Positions 29,678 to 39,746 are shown, counted from the first letter of the stretch. The stretch is DNA of 64,000 nt from Sporotomaculum syntrophicum (GCF_009932395.1 NZ_LSRS01000003.1:198355-262354), one strand, 5' to 3'. Numbers and translations: made by a program. The notes: generated from the letters alone by a model not told the origin.

Positions 29678-29726
29678 TTGACGAATTTTACCTGACAACC
29701 TAAAATTATAATAAGTGTTGTCAGGT
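29678..29726 (+). promoter_or_regulatory. opuA promoter overlapped by a 10-bp inverted repeat
   Basis: TTGACG (29678-29683) and TAAAAT (29701-29706) are 17 bp apart. ACCTGACAAC (29690-29699) lies in the spacer and its exact inverse GTTGTCAGGT (29717-29726) lies at the expected transcription start. This arrangement is typical of a repressor operator that blocks RNA polymerase. The repressor is not in the window. Confidence 0.7.
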
Positions 29727-29787
29727 GTTTCTGTAATATTTTTTCTTGAGCGGGAACTTGCCAAAAAAATCAAATGGAGGGTGTAAC

Positions 29788-30810
29788 ATGAAAAAACCAG
29801 GGCGCTTATCAATCTTAATAGCCGTGCTTTGCGTATCTTTTGTGGTCATGCTGACGGGTTGCTCATCACCGGATTCAGAGAACCAGGTGGACAAACAAAA
29901 GGCTAAGATTGTACTTGCCGATCCCCAGTGGGACAGTGTGCAGTTTTGCAATGCGGTTGCGCAGTATATTATCGAAAAGGGTTACGGCTACCCAACAGAA
30001 GTTATGAGCGGAGCCTCTGCAATTGTTTTCGAGGGAGTAGTTAATGGAGATATCGACGTTGTTCTTGAGGCGTGGACCGAAAATTGGCAGCCTCGATATG
30101 ACGAAGAGATCAAGAAGGGCACTGTTCAGGAACTCGGTATAAATTATGATGATAATGAACAAGGGTTTTATGTGCCGACTTATTTGATCAAGGGAGATCC
30201 GGCCAAGAATATTGAAGCACTGGCTCCTAACCTGAAAAGCGTGCAAGATTTACCGCAATACTGGGAGCTGTTCAAGGATCCTGAGGACCCATCCAAAGGG
30301 GTTATCTACGGTTCCCCGGCAGGCTGGGAGGCGGACAACATACTCCAGGCTAAAATCAAAAGCTATAACTTGGATAAACATTATAACTACCTCAACCCGG
30401 GTTCAGACACCGCACTGGCCGCTTCCATTACTAAAGCTTATAAAGAAGGCAAGCCGTGGCTCGGCTACTACTGGTCACCCACCTGGGTCACGGGTAAATA
30501 TGATATGACTCTACTAAGCGACAATCCTTATTCGGAAGAAGCATGGAATAACGGCTATCAAACAGAATTTCCTTCGGTGAGGGTTGCCATTGCTGCCAAT
30601 AAAGATTTATCCAAAAAAGCGCCGGAGGTTGTTGACTTTTTGAAAAATTTTCATACCAACAGTGCGTTACTAAGCGACGTCCTGGCTTATATGCAGGACA
30701 ATAACGTTAAAGCCGATCAAACAGCGATCTGGTTCCTGGAAACCAGGGAAGATGTCTGGGTACCCTGGGTACCGGAGGATATCGCCACTAAGGTCAAAGC
30801 AAGTCTGTAA
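29788..30810 (+). CDS. opuAC: Glycine betaine/proline-type ABC transporter binding lipoprotein
   Basis: 340 residues from the ATG at 29788 (GGAGGGTGTAAC upstream); an ATG 42 bp earlier lacks a ribosome site. A lipoprotein signal ends in MLTGCSS. The mature part is an OpuAC/ProX-type type II binding domain with EAWTENW, GSPAGWEADN and GYYWSPTW; such tryptophans form the cation cage for quaternary amines. It is first in the operon, opposite to Bacillus opuA where it is last. A strong hairpin after the gene would favour its higher expression. Confidence 0.92.
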   Translation: MKKPGRLSILIAVLCVSFVVMLTGCSSPDSENQVDKQKAKIVLADPQWDSVQFCNAVAQYIIEKGYGYPTEVMSGASAIVFEGVVNGDIDVVLEAWTENWQPRYDEEIKKGTVQELGINYDDNEQGFYVPTYLIKGDPAKNIEALAPNLKSVQDLPQYWELFKDPEDPSKGVIYGSPAGWEADNILQAKIKSYNLDKHYNYLNPGSDTALAASITKAYKEGKPWLGYYWSPTWVTGKYDMTLLSDNPYSEEAWNNGYQTEFPSVRVAIAANKDLSKKAPEVVDFLKNFHTNSALLSDVLAYMQDNNVKADQTAIWFLETREDVWVPWVPEDIATKVKASL

Positions 30811-30828
30811 TTATATATTTTAAGCAAT

Positions 30829-30865
30829 AAGGGCAAGGCCGTGTCAAATTGCCGGCTTTGTCCTT
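30829..30865 (+). terminator. Hairpin between opuAC and opuAB
   Basis: AAGGGCAAGGCCG pairs over 13 positions (three G-T) with CGGCTTTGTCCTT, loop of about 11. The T tract is short (TTAGTT). Partial termination or mRNA stabilisation would give more binding protein than membrane parts. Confidence 0.65.
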
Positions 30866-30883
30866 TTAGTTAAGGAGAATGCT

Positions 30884-31735
30884 ATGAGTTATTTCCCCGA
30901 TAGTTTGCGTATTGATTTAGGCATGTACATCGACAGGGCTATTGAATGGTTAATGCATAACTTTGGCGGCTTCTTTGACGCGGTTTCAGCCGGGATCATC
31001 TGGTTCCTCAGGCAAATTGAAGAAATCATGTTCTTCGTGCCCTGGTGGGCGGTATTAATTGTCATCTTTCTGATCACCTGGAAAATAATCAACACCAAGG
31101 CTGCTTTAGTGTACAGCTTTATGATTTTTTTAGTCGGCTGCTTGGGCCTGTGGGAGTCGATGATCCTAACGCTGGCTATTGTACTCAGTTCAGTGGTATT
31201 TTCCATGGTTATTGGCATACCACTGGGGATACTGATGGCGGCCAGCGACCGTTTTAACGCCTATACCAGGCCGGTACTTGATGCGATGCAAACCATGCCC
31301 AGTTTTGTGTACCTGATTCCCGCTTTGTTATTGTTTGGCATGGGTAAAGTCCCGGCGGTTTTTGCCACGATGATTTACGCCATTCCCCCGGTGATGCGCT
31401 TAACGGATCTGGGCATCCGCAATGTGCCCAGGGAAATGATCGAAGCTGCCCATTCCTTTGGCTCTTCCAATTCGCAAACCTTGCTCAAGGTTCAGCTGCC
31501 TCAGGCGCTTCCCACCATTATGGCCGGGATTAACCAGACCATCATGATGGCTCTGTCCATGGTGGTGGTGGCTTCTATGATCGGTGCCAGAGGCCTGGGG
31601 CTGGACGTGTTGCAAGCTATTCAGCACATTGATATCGGACAAGGCTTCGAAGCCGGTGTCTGTATCGTTTTCCTGGCCATCATCATTGACCGGCTAACCC
31701 AGTCCATCGGCGGTAAATTTAAGTATCCCAAATAG
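30884..31735 (+). CDS. opuAB: Glycine betaine ABC transporter permease
   Basis: 283 residues, OpuAB/ProW type. An amphipathic N-terminal stretch precedes about six membrane segments. The EAA loop that contacts the ATPase is EAAHSFGSSNSQTLLKVQLPQ... at about residue 186. GINQTIMMALSMVVVASMIG and GARGLGLDVLQAIQHID follow, as in the family. AAGGAGAATGCT precedes the ATG. Confidence 0.94.
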   Translation: MSYFPDSLRIDLGMYIDRAIEWLMHNFGGFFDAVSAGIIWFLRQIEEIMFFVPWWAVLIVIFLITWKIINTKAALVYSFMIFLVGCLGLWESMILTLAIVLSSVVFSMVIGIPLGILMAASDRFNAYTRPVLDAMQTMPSFVYLIPALLLFGMGKVPAVFATMIYAIPPVMRLTDLGIRNVPREMIEAAHSFGSSNSQTLLKVQLPQALPTIMAGINQTIMMALSMVVVASMIGARGLGLDVLQAIQHIDIGQGFEAGVCIVFLAIIIDRLTQSIGGKFKYPK

Positions 31736-31747
31736 GAGAGAAAAACG

Positions 31748-32920
31748 ATGACAGTAAAACTACAGGTCGAGGGGTTGACCAAAATATTTGGCCATAACCC
31801 CCGGGCTATGTTGGAAAAAATTGAACAAGGTCTGACGAAAGAAACTATCCTCAAGGAATTTGGCCACACGGTGGGGATTAATCAGGTTTCCTTTATGGTC
31901 AATGAAGGCGAGATCTTTGTTATTATGGGACTGTCCGGCAGCGGCAAATCAACGCTGATCCGCTGCTTAAACCTGCTGAACAGGCCAACTGCAGGCAAAA
32001 TCAAGGTTGATGGCGAGGATATTGTGAAATATGACGGGAAAAAACTGAAGGCCTACCGGCAGCATAAGGTGGCAATGGTGTTTCAGCATTTTGGACTCTT
32101 TACGCACCGGAAGGTGATCGATAATGTTGCCTATGGCCTGGAGATAAGGCGTGTTTCCCCGACTAAACGCAGGGAAATGGCCCAAAAGGCTATTGACATT
32201 GTAGGGTTAAACGGCTGGGAGGAGATGTATCCCAATGAACTTAGCGGCGGGATGCAGCAGCGTGTAGGCCTGGCCAGAGCCCTGGCCACCGATCCGGAGA
32301 TTCTCCTGATGGATGAACCTTTTAGTGCACTGGACCCGCTAATTAGACGGGAAATGCAACAGGAACTGCTGGACATCCAGGCCAGGCTTAAAAAGACGAT
32401 CATTTTCATCAGCCACGATATTAATGAAGCCTTTAAGCTTGGTGACCGGGTGGCCATTATGAAGGATGGGGTTATCGAACAGTTGGGCACTCCGGAAGAA
32501 ATATTGGCTCAGCCGAAAAACAACTATATTAAGACTTTTGTTCAGGATATCGATCGTTCCAAAATATTGCAGGCTAAGAACATCATGGTCAGGCCTAATG
32601 CACTGGTTTCCCTGAAGGATGGACTTAAAGTTGCCATCAAGGAAATGGAGCAGGCCGGTATTTCCAGTATCTTTGTATTGGATCAAGAGCGACGGCTGCA
32701 GGGGTTGGTGACCATCGATGATGCTCTCAAGGCGCTTAAAGAGCACAGACAGATCAAAGATATACTGCAGCACACTTATTCGACAACTGGTCCGGAGACT
32801 TATATGAACGAACTGATCCAAATAGCCACAGAAACCAAATATCCTATAGCCGTCATCAATGACGAGCAGAAGTTACTTGGTATTATCGCGCGGGTAACCG
32901 TGCTTTCCAACTTAGTATAA
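31748..32920 (+). CDS. opuAA: Glycine betaine ABC transporter ATPase with CBS domains
   Basis: 390 residues. Walker A is MGLSGSGKST (about 59-68), the signature is LSGGMQQR, and Walker B is ILLMDEPFSALD followed by the switch His in FISHD. Two CBS domains fill about 280-390. In OpuA-type transporters the CBS pair senses ionic strength or c-di-AMP. cdaA in this window makes that nucleotide, so regulation by c-di-AMP is a reasonable inference. 12 bp after opuAB. Confidence 0.95.
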   Translation: MTVKLQVEGLTKIFGHNPRAMLEKIEQGLTKETILKEFGHTVGINQVSFMVNEGEIFVIMGLSGSGKSTLIRCLNLLNRPTAGKIKVDGEDIVKYDGKKLKAYRQHKVAMVFQHFGLFTHRKVIDNVAYGLEIRRVSPTKRREMAQKAIDIVGLNGWEEMYPNELSGGMQQRVGLARALATDPEILLMDEPFSALDPLIRREMQQELLDIQARLKKTIIFISHDINEAFKLGDRVAIMKDGVIEQLGTPEEILAQPKNNYIKTFVQDIDRSKILQAKNIMVRPNALVSLKDGLKVAIKEMEQAGISSIFVLDQERRLQGLVTIDDALKALKEHRQIKDILQHTYSTTGPETYMNELIQIATETKYPIAVINDEQKLLGIIARVTVLSNLV

Positions 32921-33377
32921 ATCGTTCAGGCTGAGTGCAACAGCCCTGCCTCCCCTCAAGGCTCTGTAATGTTAAATTACTGTCCCGACCTGCCTGCCGC
33001 CGGCAGGGCCACAAGCAAAGCCTGCTGCCCTTAACTGCTTGGCCAACCGGCGCGCTTTCCCCCACCCAGCCAAAGCCCGGCTTGCCATGGCTCACTTACG
33101 CCCACCCTTGGTTGGGTGACCTATCCGGCAAAACTACTTTCCCAGGTCTACTTGGCTTCTCCTTACCGTCCGCTCTAACTCGCTGCAGTCAATTTGATAG
33201 CTGCTCCCCGGCTTCCCTTTCAGGCAGCTGTTCCATGTACCTGAAAAAACCTTATATATTAGTATTGGAATTTTGGTTCATAGCAGCAATATGACCACTA
33301 CACCCGGGTTTTAACCCTGTTCCAAGCGGGTTCCAACCTGATTCGTTTGGTGCGCTTGAAACAGCAAGTGACTTGGA
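32921..33377. other. GC-rich, palindrome-rich spacer between convergent genes
   Basis: About 457 bp between opuAA and the minus-strand activase gene. It contains CCTGCCTGCCGCCGGCAGG near 32989-33008 and CCCACCCTTGGTTGGGTG near 33101-33118, both able to fold. Frames across it have no ribosome site and odd composition. It may be a degraded element or structured RNA; I cannot name it. Confidence 0.4.
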
Positions 33378-36300
33378 CTAGCTTATGCCGGTGGTCGCAT
33401 ATCTCGACTCCCCGGTTAGACTCCCCCTGGCTATCAGGTATTGCCTGGCCTGGAAGACCAGACTGGCAATAAATTCGTCCCGGTTAGTGTTGTCCCGGCC
33501 ATCGTAGTAAACCGTGATAATGGGGAGGCCGGTTTCTCTGCTCAGCATGCCCTGATGCGCCTCCACCACCGAGGAGGGCATACAGGTAAATGGCGCTACG
33601 AAGATGGCCCCGCCGATTCTTTCACGCCCGGCTAAGGCTACAGCGCGGCCAATGGTCAGGGGCGGCTCACCGGCCGTATGCTCCGGGACATATTTGGCCG
33701 AGTACTCCCTGATCTTCTCCGCGGTGGGTTCTTCGCAGTCATGCAGCAGACCGGCTGCAGCTTGCTCCAGGAGGCGCTCATCGCGCTGAGATATCCAATG
33801 ACTCGTGGCGTAGCCTAATTTACTCAAGTAACCCGGCAGGCTTTTTTTGTAAGCATAGTCTTTTTCTGCCTTGGTATATTTGGCGAAGGTGTCGTAACTA
33901 AAAAACTCGGTGGCCGGGGCTAAAGAAACCTCTCCTCCGGCGGCTTCGATCTGTTCAATAATGCCTTGATTACAACGGTCATCCAGGCGCACGTAGAATT
34001 CACCGGCCACCATGATCCGCGGGCGCAGGGGCTCGTTAGTACGGGGAATAGCGGCAAACTTCTCTGCTGCTTCCGCCAGTAAATGCTCCAGCGGCTTAAG
34101 ATGGTTGCCGGCAATACAGCTGGACCAGTTAACGCGATGGCTGCGGGCAATAGAGTAAACCTGCTCACAATAGGCGTTAAAAAGCGCCTCTGTCGCGCCT
34201 TTATTTAGCTCATAGGGCCGGATTTGATGCAGCATTTTATATAAAATATCGATAGCCAGCAGGTTGTCAAAGGTTGCGACTACAAATTCCCGGCCAAATC
34301 TTTTGCCGATATCGTCGGTTTTAAAGGCTAAAATCCTCTGGGCGCCATAACCCGCACGGTTAACCAGCATGGACTGGGTCGGTGCATAAAGGCCGTAGCG
34401 GCAGGGGCCGCAGGACCAGCCCTGAAAGAGTACAACGCCCTCTGCCGCAAGGTTGGGGTGCTGTTCGGTATACTCCAGGTAATCCTGCATATTCTGGATA
34501 AACGGCAGGCATTCCTCGCCGTTACACCAGCGTCGGGCCAGGGTTAGGTCTTTATCGGTACCCCGGTCGAGCAGCTCAGCCTCAAGGCCATAGTTTTCAA
34601 ACATGGACTTGAAAACTGCGGCGTGCTTAGAAGAGTTGGGGATGAGCACCTTGTTAAAATCCAGGTCGTCGGCTTTAGTCGTCCTGGCGCTGAAAAAGGG
34701 CGCCACCACGCTTCTCTTCCGGAAACGGCAGGTATTCTTGAGCGCCTCCAGCCGGGTAATCATACCTGCCGGAGCGGTGTGCTCGTCAAGGGTAAGCCGC
34801 AAATAACCTGCCACATTGTCTAAATAATGGCGGAACATCGAGTTAGGGCCGCATCGGAAAGGATCCTGAAGCACCAGGTGCAGCTGCGGCAAGCCGCTTT
34901 CCTCAGACCTTTCATTCAAGAATTGCGCCGCGAGCGCAGCCGACAGCATATGCTGAAGCTGAGCGGCGTAAATATTGTCCATATCGGCTATCTTCTGCTT
35001 CATATAGCTTTCAAATTCCGCCCGGCGGGCTTCCAGGTAGGGTGAAGGGATGCGTCCCTCGTACCAGCCGCGCAGGTATTCAACAAGGAAATCCTGGGGG
35101 ATCGCCAGCAAGCCCCGCTGTGCAGCGTAAGTCATCACGTCCTTGGCCACAAAGGGGTCATACAGGGTATAGGAGCGACCTAAGATCAGTGTGACCACAG
35201 TTTCCCGGTAATCGCGCAGCCCTTCGATAATCCTGCGCCCTTCCTCTTCCATAGCCCGATGAAAATTATGCAGGGCCCGGTAGCTTTCGTCTATGGCCTT
35301 CTGGTACACTGCCTGGCTGAAGTTTTTCCCCAACAGTTTTTGGGCTACCGGCAGCAATTGCTTCCCGATTCGCTCCTGCCCCGCGCGGTAATTCAGCTGG
35401 GCCTGCAGCACCTTATTATCCGGAATATCCAACGCATGCACAGCCACCCCCCTGATCATCATCAGCAGCGGGCAGCTCAGCGTGTCCGGCCAATCTGTTG
35501 CCCAGGGGAGCGGCTCCCGGTCCATTACCTCGGGGATGAAAATATAATCCAGGTCCATATTAAGCAGCTCCCGGTAGTGCCCGATTAATACCTCGATGGG
35601 ATAGCACATTTCGGTAGCCAGCTCCATCTTGCCCTGTTCCAGCAGCGCTTCCCCGGACTTGCCGCTTAGCACCACCTGGACGCCCAGTTCTCTGAAGAAA
35701 GCCGCCCAAAAAGGGTACAGCTCATGGTACAGGCCGCTGCAGGCAATGCCTACCTTAACCCCAGACTTGCACGGCTCACCGGCCGCCTGCTGAAAAATTT
35801 GCTCCCGGACATGCTGGTAATTGGGCAGATCACCGGTTTGCCTCTGCTTAGCCAATTCCGAATAACGGCCGCAGCGGTCACCGTATACAAATTTTGACCC
35901 GTCCATAAATTTAATTACGTCAAGCTGGCAATTATGCTGGTGATAACAGGGCGCCTTGCAGGGCCTCTTTTCCAGGGTATACTGGTTCAGGTACTTCAGA
36001 TTGCGTAAGGTTTGAACAGGCCGGCCCCCTTCCAAATGCAGCACCCTGGCCATCAGCGCCGCACCCCTGGCTCCGGTTAGTTCGGGAAAGGGCGGAATAT
36101 AAACCTGCCGGTCACACTCCGCAGCAAAGGCAGAGGCCAGGGCATGATTCTTGGCCGTGGCGCCGGTAAACACCAGCCGGCCTTCCAGAGCCCGGTTTTC
36201 GACGGTCTTATTTAAATAATTACGAGCCGAAGAATAAGCCAGGCTGGCCAGCTGCGCTTCCAGAGGCAGCCCACGGGCAGCAGCGGAAACCAGAGAAGAC

Positions 36301-37763
36301 TGGGAAAGCAGGGTACAGGTATCCCCCAGATCAATGGCGTAATCAGCATGGAAAGCTTTTTGGGAAAACTCCTCCTTTATGTTCACCCCCAGCAGCTCAG
36401 CCAGGTTTTCCAGAAAGGTTCCGGTGCCGGCGGCACAGACCGGATTCATGTTATAGTCAAACAAGATACCGTTTTTTATCTGAACAAACTTGGAGTCCTC
36501 CCCGCCGATTTCAATAATAGAGAGGGTTTCATCCCCAAATAGGCTCTTCACGCCTTCCGCCTGGCAGGTAATCTCGTCCACGGCATACTCCGCGTTGAGT
36601 ATTTTCTGGGCCAGAAACCGCCCGGACCCGGTTGTACAGGCGACGATGGGTGTTTGCTCCTGCAGCAGGCTGCCATACCGCTCCTCGACTTTTTTAAGCA
36701 GCTCCAGCAGCTGCAGCGCAGGACGCCCGGCCGTGGGCAGGTAAACGCCGCCCATCATGTTACCCCGCGCATCCAGCAGGGCGCACTTGGTGGATACCGA
36801 CCCGCAGTCCACACCCAGGTACACGGTGGACAAATCGTAGGCCTGGTCCGCAGCTAAAGGCTCGCTGTAAGTGACCACTCCTGGTTGAAGCGGGGGCAGC
36901 GGTTTTTCCGGCACATAGCCGCTCACAGCTAACCGTTCCGGGCTCAGCTCATCTAAAGGCACTTCCGCTCCGTATTGGGCAGCCCCGAGGGCTAAAATAT
37001 ACTCGTGCTCATCAGGCACCTCAATAGCAATCGCCCGCTCCTGGCAATAAACCCCTAGGTGTTTGAGAATGGCCTGGTTGTTAGCCACACCGCCCAGCAC
37101 CACCAGTTTCCCAGGTCCTTTGAGCCGGTTTTGGGCCACCCCGGCCACCACCAAGTCCACCAGGGCTTTGGCCATACCCGAGGCAACGGCCATTTGGGAT
37201 GCGCCTTCGTTAATGGCATGGGTCATATCGGACTTGGCAAAAACAGCACAGCGGCCTGATATTTTCACTGAGGACAGGGCTGTTAAAGCCATAGCCGCAA
37301 ACTCCTGGTCACTGTAACCCATCCTGGTGGCCTGCTGGTGCCAGAAGGAGCCGCTGCCGGCAGCGCAGTGACCGTTGCGGTTGAAAAATGTGACCGCTCC
37401 GCTCTGGTCAAGCTCCAGGTAATACATACTTTCGTGACCTAACGAAAACACCGCTTCGCCTGCAATTCCCCGGGCGACCAGCCCGGCCTGCAGCGCCTCC
37501 ACCTCGAGAGTGGGGCTGATGCCTATTCTTTCAGCTACCAGCCTGGCGTTGTGACCGGTTAGTCCGAGTCGCACCACGGGAGCACTAACCTGCTGCAGCA
37601 AAAGATTAAGACATTCCCTGGCCACAGCGGCAGGATTTCCGGCGGTGGGGCGGTAAACCTTTTCCACCCGTGCACCGTCCAACAATACTCCTTTAACGGA
37701 AAAAACACCTATATCAACCCCAAGCCGGGGCGTAATATTGGTTTGTTTGAACAGCATGTCCAT
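33378..37763 (-). CDS. Giant 2-hydroxyacyl-CoA dehydratase activase fusion
   Basis: 1461 residues. Two BcrAD/BadFG-type ATPase domains lie in tandem (about 12-275 and 325-590), each with the iron-sulfur cysteine pattern: CAAGSGSF (Cys133) with GRCAVF (Cys172), and CAAGTGTF (Cys443) with DTCTLL (Cys483). A cysteine-rich linker CKAPCYHQHNC is at about 620. A DUF2229 region and a HgdB/FldBC-like region (YFVRLDDRCNQ-type segment as FYVRLDDRCNQ) follow. Activases use ATP to push an electron into a dehydratase cluster. Such fusions are widespread orphans whose substrate is unknown. No separate dehydratase subunits are adjacent; moeA-like gene is divergent 508 bp away. Ribosome site GAGGAG. Confidence 0.88.
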   Translation of the reverse strand: MDMLFKQTNITPRLGVDIGVFSVKGVLLDGARVEKVYRPTAGNPAAVARECLNLLLQQVSAPVVRLGLTGHNARLVAERIGISPTLEVEALQAGLVARGIAGEAVFSLGHESMYYLELDQSGAVTFFNRNGHCAAGSGSFWHQQATRMGYSDQEFAAMALTALSSVKISGRCAVFAKSDMTHAINEGASQMAVASGMAKALVDLVVAGVAQNRLKGPGKLVVLGGVANNQAILKHLGVYCQERAIAIEVPDEHEYILALGAAQYGAEVPLDELSPERLAVSGYVPEKPLPPLQPGVVTYSEPLAADQAYDLSTVYLGVDCGSVSTKCALLDARGNMMGGVYLPTAGRPALQLLELLKKVEERYGSLLQEQTPIVACTTGSGRFLAQKILNAEYAVDEITCQAEGVKSLFGDETLSIIEIGGEDSKFVQIKNGILFDYNMNPVCAAGTGTFLENLAELLGVNIKEEFSQKAFHADYAIDLGDTCTLLSQSSLVSAAARGLPLEAQLASLAYSSARNYLNKTVENRALEGRLVFTGATAKNHALASAFAAECDRQVYIPPFPELTGARGAALMARVLHLEGGRPVQTLRNLKYLNQYTLEKRPCKAPCYHQHNCQLDVIKFMDGSKFVYGDRCGRYSELAKQRQTGDLPNYQHVREQIFQQAAGEPCKSGVKVGIACSGLYHELYPFWAAFFRELGVQVVLSGKSGEALLEQGKMELATEMCYPIEVLIGHYRELLNMDLDYIFIPEVMDREPLPWATDWPDTLSCPLLMMIRGVAVHALDIPDNKVLQAQLNYRAGQERIGKQLLPVAQKLLGKNFSQAVYQKAIDESYRALHNFHRAMEEEGRRIIEGLRDYRETVVTLILGRSYTLYDPFVAKDVMTYAAQRGLLAIPQDFLVEYLRGWYEGRIPSPYLEARRAEFESYMKQKIADMDNIYAAQLQHMLSAALAAQFLNERSEESGLPQLHLVLQDPFRCGPNSMFRHYLDNVAGYLRLTLDEHTAPAGMITRLEALKNTCRFRKRSVVAPFFSARTTKADDLDFNKVLIPNSSKHAAVFKSMFENYGLEAELLDRGTDKDLTLARRWCNGEECLPFIQNMQDYLEYTEQHPNLAAEGVVLFQGWSCGPCRYGLYAPTQSMLVNRAGYGAQRILAFKTDDIGKRFGREFVVATFDNLLAIDILYKMLHQIRPYELNKGATEALFNAYCEQVYSIARSHRVNWSSCIAGNHLKPLEHLLAEAAEKFAAIPRTNEPLRPRIMVAGEFYVRLDDRCNQGIIEQIEAAGGEVSLAPATEFFSYDTFAKYTKAEKDYAYKKSLPGYLSKLGYATSHWISQRDERLLEQAAAGLLHDCEEPTAEKIREYSAKYVPEHTAGEPPLTIGRAVALAGRERIGGAIFVAPFTCMPSSVVEAHQGMLSRETGLPIITVYYDGRDNTNRDEFIASLVFQARQYLIARGSLTGESRYATTGIS

Positions 37764-38271
37764 GTAATTACTCCTCTGCTATAATTAGATTAAATTCGAG
37801 CTTTTCATTGTTTTCTTCTTCAACCATATAAATCCCTTTATATTATAATTTCAAACAGCAAATTCTCAAGAACTTAACCGCTACTTGCCAGCCTTTTAGC
37901 CTGGCATCGTCCCGGTCTAATCCTGCCGGCCGCCGCTTTCATTGTTATGCCATATGTATACCGCCCTGCTTTAATCAATTGATTTATAGGCTATAATAAG
38001 TAAAAACATGGTTATTTAAACGTACAGGCGAAATTCACAGCCGTAAAAGTAAATCAGCATATATTTACCCTGTGTTTGTCCGGGAGACCCTGCAAATATA
38101 AATTAAATTTAGGATATCGTAGATGAAGAACACGTTTATACCGGAGGATTAATAATTAAAGAAATTTTATGCTGAAGTTGCTCCAAGAAGTGAAAGAAGA
38201 GATCCATTGGACTAGCTAGCTAAATATAAGCTTGGATGCCCAACAGAAGCAATTAAACAAAAGGAGGACCC
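37764..38271. other. Divergent spacer between activase and moeA-like genes
   Basis: About 508 bp, AT-rich. TATAAT occurs on the plus strand at about 37993. A GGAGG at about 38142 is followed by a 16-codon frame (ATG near 38169) that ends before the moeA-like gene; it may be a gene stub. No riboswitch that I recognise, including no Moco motif. Confidence 0.4.
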
Positions 38272-39486
38272 ATGAAAAAGATGTCTCTTGGCCTAGAAGA
38301 GGCCCTGCGTTTGACCCTGGAGAACATCCAACCCCTGGCTGCAGAAAACATAGCCCTGGCTGACAGTGAAGGCCGGATCGCGGCCTCAGATCTCCATGCC
38401 CTGGTGGATTCACCGGCCATTGATACCTCACGCAAAGACGGCTTTGCCGTTATAAGCCGGGAAGTAGCCCAGGCCACTGCCGCAAACCCTGTCCGGCTGC
38501 GTCTACTAGGTTCCATGGCCGCAGGCGGAAATAATGATTTTCAAGTCACCCCGGGGACCACTGTACGGGTATTGACCGGGGCTCGCATCCCGACGGGGGC
38601 TGACAGTGTGGTGTCTGAAGAATTTGTACAGCTGGCAGGCAGCGAGGTGCTGGTGGAGAAATTTAGCGGTCCCGGCAGGAATATCCGGTGGCGTGGCAGC
38701 GACGTGGCCCTGCATGAGTATATTCTCCAGGCAAACCAGCAGATCACTCCCGGCGTAGCCGGTCTCCTGGCCGCGGCCGGCTACAGCACAGTCCCAGTCT
38801 TTAAAAATCCCGTGGTCGGGATTATCGGTACCGGCGACGAGCTCGTTGAGCCTGGCCGGCCCCTGACGGAGGGCGGGGTTTACGCCAGCAATATCATAAC
38901 CCTAGCCGGCTTCTGTCATAAATATCAAATGCAGACCCGGCTGGCGATTGCCGGAGATAATTATAAAGACATCTACAACACTCTTCAGCTAATGGTGGGC
39001 AAAACAGATGCCGTGCTCACCAGCGGCGGAGCTTGGACCGGTGAACGTGACCTGATGGCGCAGGTGCTTGCGGAGCTGGGCTGGCAAGAGGTGTTTCACC
39101 GTATTCGTATGGGGCCCGGCAAAGCAGTGGGTTTCGGGCTGCTGGATAGAAAACCTGTCTTCATCCTGTCCGGCGGGCCATCTTCAAACTTAATGGGCTA
39201 CCTGCAGATCGCTTTGCCCGGCCTGCTCGCCCTTTCCGGCCATGCTAACCCGGGCCTGCCCAGGATAAAAGCCAGACTGGCCGTGGACCTGAAGGGTGAA
39301 CCCGACTGGACCGATTTGTTCTACGGCATTCTTGAACATGCCGGCGACGGGCTGCCGGTGTTTAACCCTATAGGAAAACACGCCCCGGTGACCGACATCG
39401 CTAAGGCCACAGCCATAGCCTCAATAACTGAGGGACAGGAGCATCTCAAGGCAGATGCAGTAATAGATGTGCAATTGCTCAGGTAA
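38272..39486 (+). CDS. MoeA-like molybdopterin-binding protein, divergent
   Basis: 404 residues with the MoeA domain order: N-terminal domains, then an MPT-binding MogA-like domain (GIIGTGDELVEPG at about 183, LTSGGAWTGERDLM at about 245, SGGPSSNLMGY at about 303), then a C-terminal beta domain. True MoeA inserts molybdenum into molybdopterin. Two hallmark motifs differ: the usual SAMDGYAV is DTSRKDGFAV and the usual SGGVSVGDYD is SGGAWTGERD. It may therefore be a paralogue with another role or metal. AAAGGAGG precedes the ATG. Neighbouring activase is divergent. Confidence 0.85.
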   Translation: MKKMSLGLEEALRLTLENIQPLAAENIALADSEGRIAASDLHALVDSPAIDTSRKDGFAVISREVAQATAANPVRLRLLGSMAAGGNNDFQVTPGTTVRVLTGARIPTGADSVVSEEFVQLAGSEVLVEKFSGPGRNIRWRGSDVALHEYILQANQQITPGVAGLLAAAGYSTVPVFKNPVVGIIGTGDELVEPGRPLTEGGVYASNIITLAGFCHKYQMQTRLAIAGDNYKDIYNTLQLMVGKTDAVLTSGGAWTGERDLMAQVLAELGWQEVFHRIRMGPGKAVGFGLLDRKPVFILSGGPSSNLMGYLQIALPGLLALSGHANPGLPRIKARLAVDLKGEPDWTDLFYGILEHAGDGLPVFNPIGKHAPVTDIAKATAIASITEGQEHLKADAVIDVQLLR

Positions 39487-39591
39487 ATAATTCTGTTTCA
39501 GCTTAAAATAAATTATATTTTATGTTAAATTCATTTGTATTTCAGCTTAAATGTTTATGCTAACAATGACACTTAAGTTATCTTTCTTTTT

Positions 39592-39618
39592 AACTGCGTT
39601 TTTAAACGCAGTTTTTTT
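39592..39618 (+). terminator. Terminator after the moeA-like gene
   Basis: AACTGCGTTT pairs with AAACGCAGTT, followed by a run of T. It lies about 105 bp after the gene. TTTCAGCTTAAA occurs twice in the gap (about 39496 and 39540). Confidence 0.85.
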
Positions 39619-39746
39619 GTCCCCGGTCATTAGTGCACCGAAATCGTCGGCTGTTTATCCAATCAAATTTACAGCTATCAGCACCTTACCCTCAACGAGG
39701 TGCCATGCCCGCCGATGAGTCTGGTAGCCAAATGCACCTCTCCTAT

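Noticed and set aside
32935-33294. 119-codon frame after opuAA
   Set aside because: No ribosome site; composition is that of a palindromic GC-rich spacer.
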